Shown piece after piece: positions 1 through 6,100 of a DNA stretch of 8,513 bases. Below the pieces are notes generated by a model. The model saw only the letters and a program-made list of their open reading frames with translations, was not told the DNA's origin and ran no database searches. How positions within the stretch are numbered: the first letter of the stretch is position 1; each line of letters begins with the position of its first letter. Made by a program: the position numbers and the translations under genes. The DNA comes from Acidimicrobiia bacterium (GTDB taxonomy: Bacteria > Actinomycetota > Acidimicrobiia > Acidimicrobiales > Iamiaceae): positions 1 to 8,513 of the forward strand of contig JAFBAD010000086.1 of the NCBI GenBank assembly GCA_019247975.1, read 5' to 3'.

Positions 1-48
1 GTGCGCATCGCGCTCGCACCCGAGGCGTCCCTCGCGACCGCCGCCTGA
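1..48 (+). CDS. C-terminal end of an unidentified gene (5' end outside window)
   Basis: Reading from base 1 gives fifteen sense codons and a TGA stop at 46-48; the residues end in ...LATAA. Fourteen of the fifteen codons end in G or C, as in the other genes here, and a strong hairpin terminator begins three bases after the stop. Both facts support a real gene end on the + strand. Fifteen residues are too few to identify a family, so no function is proposed. Confidence 0.5.
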   Translation: MRIALAPEASLATAA

Positions 49-51
49 GAA

Positions 52-94
52 CTGAAGGACGGGCCTGGCTCGGTGAGCCAGGCCCGTCCTTCAG
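52..94 (+). terminator. Perfect 20-bp-stem hairpin terminator
   Basis: The left arm (52-71, beginning CTGAAGGACGGG) is exactly complementary to the right arm (75-94), with a three-base GGT loop. It starts three bases after the upstream stop codon, where an intrinsic terminator is expected. The outer base pairs give only a short U-rich end (CCTTCAG), as is common in GC-rich actinobacteria. It stops just seven bases before the first possible start codon of the next gene, leaving almost no room for a separate leader. Confidence 0.85.
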
Positions 95-97
95 AAT
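92..97 (+). promoter_or_regulatory. Possible -10 element of a leaderless promoter
   Basis: CAGAAT matches TATAAT at four of six positions, including the final AAT. It is followed by six bases and then a GTG codon at 104, the geometry of actinobacterial leaderless transcripts whose first base is the start codon. The element overlaps the last three bases of the preceding terminator stem. No -35 hexamer is evident about 17 bases upstream. This is inference from spacing and the absence of a ribosome binding site. Confidence 0.27.
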
Positions 98-103
98 GGG
101 TTG

Positions 104-388
104 GTGCTCGCTGCGGCCCACGACTCGATCACCGCCGGGCAGTTCGCGTGGGCGGTCGTGGTCACCGTGTTCGCCTGCGTCCCGCTCGGCGTGTCGATGT
201 GGGCGTTCCTCGACGCCGCTCGTCGCCCCCAGTGGGCTTGGGCGCTGTCGTCGCACCGCCAGGTCGTGTGGATGGTGGCGATCCCCTTCGGCGTGCTCAC
301 CGTCGTGGGCGGCCTGGTCATCTCGCTCTGGTACCTGCTCCGGGTGCGCCCGGTCGTCGCCGCAGCCGAGCGCGGGGACATTCATTAG
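104..388 (+). CDS. Small two-helix membrane protein, function unknown
   Basis: This encodes about 94 residues with two hydrophobic segments: roughly FAWAVVVTVFACVPLGVSMW near residues 14-34 and VVWMVAIPFGVLTVVGGLVI near 54-75. They are linked by a short loop (DAARRPQWAW), and YLLRVRPVV plus a charged tail follow the second helix. The outline (helix, DxxRRP-like loop, W, helix, YLL.VRP) loosely resembles small actinobacterial membrane proteins of the DUF2516 or PLDc_N type. This is a resemblance by eye, not an established assignment. Third codon positions are almost all G or C, which favours this frame over the overlapping frames on both strands. The start is uncertain: TTG at 101 and GTG at 104 are the only candidates before the first helix, and neither has a Shine-Dalgarno sequence. 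GTG is preferred because it fits a leaderless start behind CAGAAT. The isomerase-like gene begins 11 bases after its stop, so the two probably form one transcript. Confidence 0.72.
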   Translation: MLAAAHDSITAGQFAWAVVVTVFACVPLGVSMWAFLDAARRPQWAWALSSHRQVVWMVAIPFGVLTVVGGLVISLWYLLRVRPVVAAAERGDIH

Positions 389-399
389 CGTCCGCCTCC

Positions 400-792
400 A
401 TGGCGACGCCTGATGAGATCCGAGCCGTCCTCGACCAGTACGTCGCCCGCTTCAACGCGGGCGACGGCGCGGGTTGGGCCGCGCTGTTCGCCGAGGACGC
501 GACCCAGGAGGACCCGGTCGGCACGCCGGCCAACGTCGGCCGCGAGGCGATCCAGGGCTTCTACGACACCATGTCGGCGATGCTCGGTGGCGGCCTGCGC
601 ATCGTGCCGAAGCACGACCCGATCATCATCGGCAACGAAGCGACGTTCGCCGCGTCGGCTTACGCGGGCACGGGCGAGAACCGGTCCCACATGCCAGACA
701 TCGTCGACCTGATCACGTTTGCCGACGACGGCTCCATCCAGTCGCTCCGCGCCTACTGGACGATGGACTCGATGGTCCCCGACCCGGAGTGA
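400..792 (+). CDS. Ketosteroid-isomerase-like protein (NTF2-fold)
   Basis: The product has 130 residues, the usual length for steroid delta-5-3-ketoisomerases, cytoplasmic enzymes that move a double bond in 3-oxo-steroids by proton transfer. The characteristic segments are present in order: YVARFNAGD (14-22), LFAEDATQEDPVG (29-41), GREAIQGFYD (47-56) and DIVDLITFADDG (100-111), ending RAYW. Matched by eye to the classical enzymes, Tyr14 and Asp38 fall at the Comamonas testosteroni numbering, and Asp103 aligns with the second acid (Asp99 there, Asp103 in Pseudomonas putida). The full catalytic set is therefore kept. ATG at 400 fits the family N-terminus. No ribosome binding site is visible, so translation probably follows from the membrane protein gene ending 11 bases earlier. 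The family is large, and many members act on other substrates or are uncharacterised (SnoaL-like, limonene epoxide hydrolase-like). Family membership is secure; the steroid substrate is only inferred. Confidence 0.9.
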   Translation: MATPDEIRAVLDQYVARFNAGDGAGWAALFAEDATQEDPVGTPANVGREAIQGFYDTMSAMLGGGLRIVPKHDPIIIGNEATFAASAYAGTGENRSHMPDIVDLITFADDGSIQSLRAYWTMDSMVPDPE

Positions 793-798
793 ACGTTC

Positions 799-837
799 GA
801 AGGCAATACCGGTCGGATTCCGACCGGTATTGCCTTC
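799..837. terminator. Bidirectional hairpin terminator between convergent genes
   Basis: An 18-bp perfect stem (799-816 with 820-837) encloses an ATT loop. It begins seven bases after the isomerase-like stop codon. On the other strand it overlaps two bases of the glycosyltransferase stop codon (TGA, 838-836), so it serves both converging genes. The stem base GAAGG/CCTTC resembles that of the hairpin at 52-94. Confidence 0.88.
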
Positions 838-1690
838 AGAACGCGGGTGGGGGGCCGAAGCGGCCCAGCGCGTAGTCCTTGAGCGCGCGGACGCGGGCCT
901 TGGGGGCGAAGATCCACTGCTCGCGGTGCGGGCGGGCGAGGCCGTCGGCCAGGTGCCACAGCGCGATGCAGAACCGGACCGACGACCTGTACCGCCCGAA
1001 GTGCTCGCGCACGAGCAGCAGCGTGTTGCGCAGCATGAGGTAGTCGACGACGTCCTCGTGGCTGGCGAGGTACGGGTTGCGCACCTGCGCGGTGCGGACG
1101 ATGCCGACCTGCCACCCGGCCTTCCGGGCCTTCAGCCCGAGGTCGGCTTCTTCGCAGTACGCGAAGTAGCGCTCGTCGAACACGCCGATCTCCTCGAGGC
1201 ACGTGCGCCGCGCCGCGAGGAGCGTGCCGTGCGGGTAGTCGGCCGCCTGCCACCCGTCGGGCGCGACGTCGTCGCCGGCCGGCATCGTGATGCCGCCGAA
1301 GTACGGGTCGAGGTACGGCGTGTGCCCGTCACCGACGTCCGCGCAGGCGAGGCCGGCCAGCGGTCGGGCCTCGACCGCGTCGAGCAGGGCGCGGAGGCAG
1401 CCCGCACCCGGGAGGGCATCGTGCGGCGCGACGACGGCCCACTCCCCCTCGCCCTGCTCCAACCAGCGACGGAGCCCGACGTTCGCGCCGGGCCCGAACC
1501 CGAGGTTGCCGCCGGCCTCGATCAGCTCGACGTCGTCGGGCAGCTCGCGCCCGAGGTGGTCACGGGCGCTCTGGTCCGAGCCGTTGTCGACGACCGTGAT
1601 CCGCACCGGAACGCCTTGGCCCTGGAACGCGGCGACCGTCTTCAGGCAGCGCTCCGGTTGGTTCCAGTGCACGAGGACGACGGCCAGCAC
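836..1690 (-). CDS. Family 2 glycosyltransferase, rhamnosyltransferase-like
   Basis: The 284-residue product has the GT-A layout of family 2 enzymes, which move a sugar from a nucleotide-activated donor to a polysaccharide, lipid or protein acceptor. Visible motifs are the N-terminal strand VVLVHWNQPERC (4-15), VVDNGSD (33-39) for nucleotide binding, GGNLGFGPGANVG (60-72), APHDALP (88-94) in the position of the metal-binding DxD, and YFAYCEEADLGLKARKAGW (175-193), carrying the acidic catalytic region and the usual xxRxxxxGW ending. No membrane helix is obvious, so it probably acts at the inner face of the membrane. The pattern is close to WbbL-like rhamnosyltransferases of cell-wall or O-chain assembly, but donor and acceptor cannot be told from the sequence. 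GTG at 1690 is the only usual start codon between the in-frame stop (1706-1708) and the first motif. Its ribosome binding site is poor. It lies 103 bases after cvnD on the same strand, with an inverted repeat between them, so joint transcription is uncertain. Confidence 0.92.
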   Translation of the reverse strand: MLAVVLVHWNQPERCLKTVAAFQGQGVPVRITVVDNGSDQSARDHLGRELPDDVELIEAGGNLGFGPGANVGLRRWLEQGEGEWAVVAPHDALPGAGCLRALLDAVEARPLAGLACADVGDGHTPYLDPYFGGITMPAGDDVAPDGWQAADYPHGTLLAARRTCLEEIGVFDERYFAYCEEADLGLKARKAGWQVGIVRTAQVRNPYLASHEDVVDYLMLRNTLLLVREHFGRYRSSVRFCIALWHLADGLARPHREQWIFAPKARVRALKDYALGRFGPPPAF

Positions 1691-1722
1691 GCCGTGAGCA
1701 TGCCGTCACCGCCCCCGCTGCC

Positions 1723-1773
1723 CGAAATTGGCCACGATCGCCGCGCCATGCGCGGGGAACCGGGCCAATTTCG
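1723..1773. repeat. Nested inverted repeat between cvnD and the glycosyltransferase gene
   Basis: The outer arms CGAAATTGGCC (1723-1733) and GGCCAATTTCG (1763-1773) are an exact 11-bp inverted repeat. Inside the 29-base spacer, CCGCGC (1741-1746) pairs with GCGCGG (1750-1755) around a CAT loop. A run of eight G lies just outside at 1778-1785. It could be the terminator of the conservon operon, a processing site, or an operator for the glycosyltransferase gene. No U tract is present, so the terminator reading is tentative. Confidence 0.7.
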
Positions 1774-1793
1774 CCTTGGGGGGGGACTACCGG

Positions 1794-2384
1794 TCAGACG
1801 CTGGCTCGGGCGAGCGCGTGCTGGACGAGCTCGAGGAGCGTGGACTTCGTGGAGAGGCGGTCACGGGCGTCGGTGAGAACGACCGGGGTGTCCGGGGAGA
1901 CGCCGAGCGCCTCGCGCACGGCCTCGACGGTGTGCACCGGCGCACCCTCGAAGCAGTTGACCGCAGCGACGAACGGGATGCGCTGCTCCTCGAAGTAGTC
2001 GACCGCCGGGAAGCAGTCCTCGAGCCGGCGGGTGTCGACGAGCACGACCGCGCCGATGGCGCCTCGCACGAGGTCGTCCCACATGAACCAGAAGCGGTCC
2101 TGGCCCGGCGTGCCGAACAGGTAGAGGACGAGGTCCGAGCCGAGGCTGATGCGGCCGAAGTCCATGGCGACCGTGGTCGTCGTCTTGGTCGCGACCTTGC
2201 TGGTGTCGTCGACGCCTTCGCTCACCTTGGTCATGGCGGCTTCGGTCGTGAGCGGCTCGATCTCGCTGATCGACCCGACGAACGTCGTCTTGCCGACCGC
2301 GAACCCGCCGGCCACGACGATCTTGACCGGCAGCGGGGCCGGCGACGACCCGTGCGGGTCCGCGTCAGAGGGCCTGGAGACCAT
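1794..2384 (-). CDS. cvnD: Conservon small GTPase (CvnD type)
   Basis: The product has 196 residues and belongs to the Ras-like GTP-binding proteins of actinobacterial conservons, thought to be the switch of the CvnABCD complex. The P-loop is GGFAVGKTT (26-34), the switch I region holds KTTTTVAMDFG (67-77), and LFGTPGQDRFWFMWDDL (89-105) forms G3 and switch II. D117 sits in the VDTRR strand (residues 116-120), AVNCFEG (141-147) replaces the usual NKxD guanine motif, and TDARD (171-175) may be G5. The changed G3 and G4 motifs fit my recollection of this subfamily and do not imply loss of function. The C-terminus ARASV carries no CaaX box, so lipid attachment is not indicated. The start ATG at 2384 has GAAAGGG six bases upstream (2397-2391). 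The gene overlaps cvnC by 20 bases, which points to translational coupling. It is the last member of the conservon; the glycosyltransferase follows after a 103-base gap. Confidence 0.94.
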   Translation of the reverse strand: MVSRPSDADPHGSSPAPLPVKIVVAGGFAVGKTTFVGSISEIEPLTTEAAMTKVSEGVDDTSKVATKTTTTVAMDFGRISLGSDLVLYLFGTPGQDRFWFMWDDLVRGAIGAVVLVDTRRLEDCFPAVDYFEEQRIPFVAAVNCFEGAPVHTVEAVREALGVSPDTPVVLTDARDRLSTKSTLLELVQHALARASV

Positions 2385-2718
2385 CGAACACCCTTTCGAG
2401 CAGCCGCAGGCTGGGGCGGTCGCCGGCAGCCTGCGAACGGTTGAAGTCGACGAGTCCCTCGTCGGTCATGTCCCCGATGAGGACACGGGTCACGCCGAGG
2501 GGCAGGTGGAGGTGGGCCGACAGCTCGGCCACCGACAGGGGCGTCTCGCAGAGCTCGAGGATCTTGCCCTTCTCGAAGCCGCACTGGCCGACGGCGCTCT
2601 CGCCGCGCTCGGTTCGGACGACGATCGTCTCGATCTGCACCTCCGTCTTCGCGCGCGTGCGGCCACCGGTGATCGCGTACGGGCGAACCCGCAGCCCTGA
2701 TCCGTCCTCGTCGTCCAT
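2365..2718 (-). CDS. cvnC: DUF742 protein (CvnC type)
   Basis: This is a 117-residue cytoplasmic protein with the DUF742 signature VRPYAITGGRT at residues 11-21. Next come IETIVVRTERG (29-39), a Cys/Gly-rich turn, and a winged-helix-like segment ILELCETPLSVAELSAHLHL (53-72) running into DEGLV (86-90). In conservons this protein is encoded between the roadblock protein and the GTPase and is considered a bridging or regulatory subunit; its biochemistry is poorly known. GTG at 2721 is also possible, but ATG at 2718 is preferred because GAGG (2728-2725) lies six bases before it and only three before GTG. It starts 21 bases after the cvnB stop and overlaps cvnD by 20 bases. Confidence 0.92.
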   Translation of the reverse strand: MDDEDGSGLRVRPYAITGGRTRAKTEVQIETIVVRTERGESAVGQCGFEKGKILELCETPLSVAELSAHLHLPLGVTRVLIGDMTDEGLVDFNRSQAAGDRPSLRLLERVFDGLQAL

Positions 2719-2724
2719 CACGTG

Positions 2725-2728
2725 CCTC
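2725..2728 (-). promoter_or_regulatory. Ribosome binding site deciding the cvnC start
   Basis: GAGG on the minus strand lies six bases before ATG at 2718 and only three before the alternative GTG at 2721, which favours the ATG. Confidence 0.55.
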
Positions 2729-2739
2729 GTCGACCGCTT

Positions 2740-3159
2740 CTAGAGAGGGAGTGCGCCCTGCAGCTCGGCGCGCAGCTCGGGGGTGAGGACGGTGCCGGCC
2801 CGCTCGACGAGCAGCGCCATCTCGTAGGCGACGAGACCGACATCGGCGTTGGCACCGGCGACCACCGCGAGGCAGCTGCCGTCGCTGATGCCGGTCACGA
2901 ACAGGAACGCGTGCTCCATCTCGATGATGATCTGCGTGACCGCTCCGCCGCCGAAGCGGCCGGCCGCGCCGTAGGCGAGGCCGATGAAGCCGGAGGCGAC
3001 GGCCGCGAAGCGATCGGCCGCATCACGGTCGAGGCCCTGCGACACCGCCATGGGCAGGCCGTCGGACGACACCACCACCGCCTCGCTCACGCCGGGCACG
3101 CGCTCGACGAAGTTCGTCACCAGCCAGTTGATGTTCCGGGCTTCGCTGCTCAGTGTCAT
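2740..3159 (-). CDS. cvnB: Roadblock/LC7-domain protein (CvnB type)
   Basis: The 139-residue product is a single roadblock/LC7 domain. It begins NINWLVTNFVERVPGVSEAVVVSSDGLPMA (from residue 9), has a central helix AADRFAAVASGFIGLAYGA (47-65), and continues with strands VTQIIIEMEHAFLFVTGISDGSCLAVVA (74-101) and the closing helix VGLVAYEMALLVERA (107-121). Such proteins dimerise and bind Ras-like GTPases such as MglA or CvnD, and in conservons they link the sensor to the GTPase. The cvnA stop and this ATG overlap by one base (TGATG), a classic coupled arrangement. A GTG three bases earlier (3162) is open, but GAGGA at 3170-3166 is ideally spaced six bases from the ATG. It is encoded second in the cvnABCD order. 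Confidence 0.94.
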   Translation of the reverse strand: MTLSSEARNINWLVTNFVERVPGVSEAVVVSSDGLPMAVSQGLDRDAADRFAAVASGFIGLAYGAAGRFGGGAVTQIIIEMEHAFLFVTGISDGSCLAVVAGANADVGLVAYEMALLVERAGTVLTPELRAELQGALPL

Positions 3160-6100
3160 CACAGGTCCTCGTTGGGCTGATCGGCGCCGTTGCCGGCGTC
3201 GGTCGTGGGATCGTCGAACGGGTTGCGCTCGGTGCGCGCACCCGCCGCCTGCTGCTGACCCGTGCGGAACCGGGACAACATCGCCCGCACCTCTTCGGGC
3301 GAGCGCTGGGTGGTGGTCACCCCCCGGGCCGGGGTCTCCCCGCCGGGGCGGGGACGTTCGTTCGCACCGATCGAGCGCGGCGTGCGCCGCACCAGACCGG
3401 CCGAGGTGCGCTCGCTGAGCGCGGTGGGCTCGGCGGTCTCCGGGGCGTCCTGGGGGGTCTTGACCCGTGCGGTCCCGGGCATCGGGAGCGGCGGGCGGTC
3501 GGTGTTGCCGAACAGGCGGGGCGCGGCGGGGGCCGCACCGTTCGCCTCGCTCGTGCGGCCCTTGCCGTTCCCGTTCCCGCCGTTGCCGTTCCCGTTCCCG
3601 CCGTTGCCGTTGGTCGGCGGCGACGTGGAGAACAGGCCGTCGGTCGGCGGGCGGTCGACCGCAGTCGGCCGCTTGGCGAGCGGGGTGAGCGCAGGCTCGG
3701 GCTCGGGGGCGCTGGACTCGAGCAGGGGCTCGGGCATCGCGCTCGAGCGGGACGGCTCGCCGGCACCGAACAGACCGCCGTGGACCGGCTCTTCGACGAC
3801 CTCGGCCACCGGCTCGACCTCGCCGACCGGTTCGCTCGCTGCGGTCTCGACCGGTGCGGCACCGCCACGCGGTCGGCGGACGGGCAGCTCGTCCGGGTTG
3901 CGCGGCGCGTCGCCCGGCTCGGCCGTCGGTCGGGCCTGCGGACCCGAGCGGGGCGGCTCAGGGGCTGCGGCCCACGTCGACGGGTGCTCGCGGCGGGCCC
4001 TGCCCTCGTCCTCGTCGAGATCGAGGGCCTCATCCATCGCGGCCGGCTCGTCGACCGACTCCTCGTCGACCAGCGATGCGAGTGCTTCGTCGTAGTCCAC
4101 GTCCGAGTCGACCGGCACCGCTTCGGCCAGCGAGTCGGGCGTGCTCCAGATGCCGAGCTCCGCAGCCCACGGTGGTGCGGCCTCCTCCTCGGCCGGCGCA
4201 GCCGCGTCGGCCTCGACGGGCTCGGCGTCCAGCTCCTCGCGGGGCAGCGTGTCCTCGACGACGGTCGAGGGCAGCGACACGATCGCGGTGACGCCACCGG
4301 TCGGCGACGGGATCAGCCGCACGGACACGCCGACGCGAGCGGCCAGGCGGCCGATCACGATGAAGCCCAGCGACCGGGACATGGCCAGGCCGACCAGCGG
4401 CGGGTTCGCGAGCAGCTCGTTGGCGTCGGCCATCTGGTCCGGCGTCATGCCGATGCCGTGGTCGGTGACCGAGACGACGTAGCCCTCGGAGCGGGTGCGG
4501 TGACCGACGATCTCGACGCGCGTGTCCGGCGGCGAGAAGTGGGTCGCGTTCTCCATCAGCTCCGACAGCAGGTGCGCGACGTCGAGCGCGCCGCCGCTCT
4601 TGACGAGCACGTCGTCGAGCGTCAGCAGGTCGATGCGGGTGTAGTCCTCCACCTCGCCGAGCGCGGCGCGGACCACGTCGGCGAGGGGCACGGGGCGCCC
4701 CCGCCGGCGGGCGGGCTCTGCGCCGGCGAGCACCAGGAGCGACTCGGCGTTGCGCCGCATCCGGGTGGCCATGTGGTCGAGCTTGAAGAGGTCGTCGAGC
4801 CGATCGGGATCCTCTTCGTCGTTCTCGAGCTGGTCGATGTACTCGATCTGGCGGTCGAGCAGCGCCTGGTTGCGGCGGGCGAGGTTGACGAACATGTCGC
4901 CGATCCCCTTGCGCAGCAGCGCGGCCTGCTCGGTGGCCACCTCGACGGCGACGTGCTGGATGGCGGTCACGGCCTGGCCGAGGTGCTCGAGCTCGACGCC
5001 GCCCCCGGGTTCGATGTCGGTGACCGAGTCGGCGACCAGCTTGACGTCGTCCTCGGCCGGGTTCCGCAGGGACTCGACCAGCCGGGGCAGCTGCTGCGTC
5101 GCGACCTGGTCGACCGCCTCGGTGAGGCTGGCCAGCGGTCGGGTGATCGACGAGGACACGATGCCGGCGATCACGATCGCCATGAGCGTGATGCAGATCG
5201 CGAGGATGAGGAAGAACTGGGCGGCCCGGGTCGAGCTGTCGACCTGGCTCTGTGCGGCGTCGATGAGCGAACGGGCCTGGGTCGTCTCGACCCCGCGCAG
5301 CACGTCGAGCTGCTGGAGGGTCGCCCGCCGGTAGAGGGTCGGGTCGATGGTGATGCGCTCGCCGAAGGCGGACTTCGGCGCGGCGTCGCGAGCCGCCTGG
5401 ATGACGTCGACCGCTGGTCCCGAGAGCTTGTTGCGCAGGACGGTGCGGGCGTCGGCCGAGGCCTGCGCGTTGTACACCGCCAGCTGCACCTTGGCCGTCT
5501 CGACCGCGTCGTCGTACTTCGCCCGCAGGTCCTCACCGGTGACGTTCTTGCCGTTGCGCTGCTGGTCGCTGAAGCTGCCCTCGGAGAGGACGCCGGTGAA
5601 GATGGCGCCCTCACGGGCGGACGCCGACGCCAACGAGGCGAGGCCACCGAGGCTCCGGGCCTGGGCCGCGAAGTCCGGGTCGCTGATCCCCGCGCCGAAC
5701 GCCGCGATCACGCCCTGGATGGCGTCGTCGACGATGAAGTACTGACCGGAGATCTCCGACCAGTCGGTCTCCTTCTGGTCCACCTGGTCGCGCAGGCCCG
5801 AGAGGAAGTCGAGCTGGCTGTCCAACGACTGGATGGCGCCTTCGTCGGTCTGCTGGAGGTCCGACACACCGCGGACCGCCTGCCGGTAGTCCTTGATCGC
5901 CCGGTCCGTGTCGCGCCGGTGGGAAGCGACCTTGTCGGGGCGGATGTCCTCGCGGCCGCCCAGGTACGCGACGGTCGCGATGGTCTCGGACTGCATCTCG
6001 TGGGCGAGCGTGGCGGCCGCGTCGGTCACCTCGATCCGGTGCGCGTCGCGAGAGGCCTGTGCGGCGTCGGCCCTGCGCTGCACCACGCCGAGACCGACGA

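Noticed and set aside
91..381. Minus strand open frame whose stop lies exactly at the first hairpin
   Set aside because: The placement is suggestive because the glycosyltransferase ends the same way. However, the product is Thr/Ala/Arg-rich with no hydrophobic or domain pattern, while the + strand frame shows two clear membrane helices and strong GC3 bias.
719..1876. Long + strand open frame opposite the glycosyltransferase gene
   Set aside because: It starts inside the isomerase-like gene in another frame, crosses a perfect terminator hairpin, and its product is low-complexity; the minus strand encodes recognisable glycosyltransferase motifs.
1728..2444. + strand open frame antisense to cvnD
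   Set aside because: Its Arg/Asp/Glu-rich product is a typical shadow of a GC-rich gene; the minus strand has a clear P-loop GTPase.
2722..3180. + strand open frame antisense to cvnB
   Set aside because: It is covered by the roadblock gene, which has a well-placed ribosome binding site and coupled start; the antisense product has no recognisable pattern.
3562..3611. Could the short tandem repeat be a CRISPR array?
   Set aside because: The 21-bp units are directly adjacent with no spacers, lie in frame inside cvnA and encode a Gly/Asn linker; no cas gene is present.
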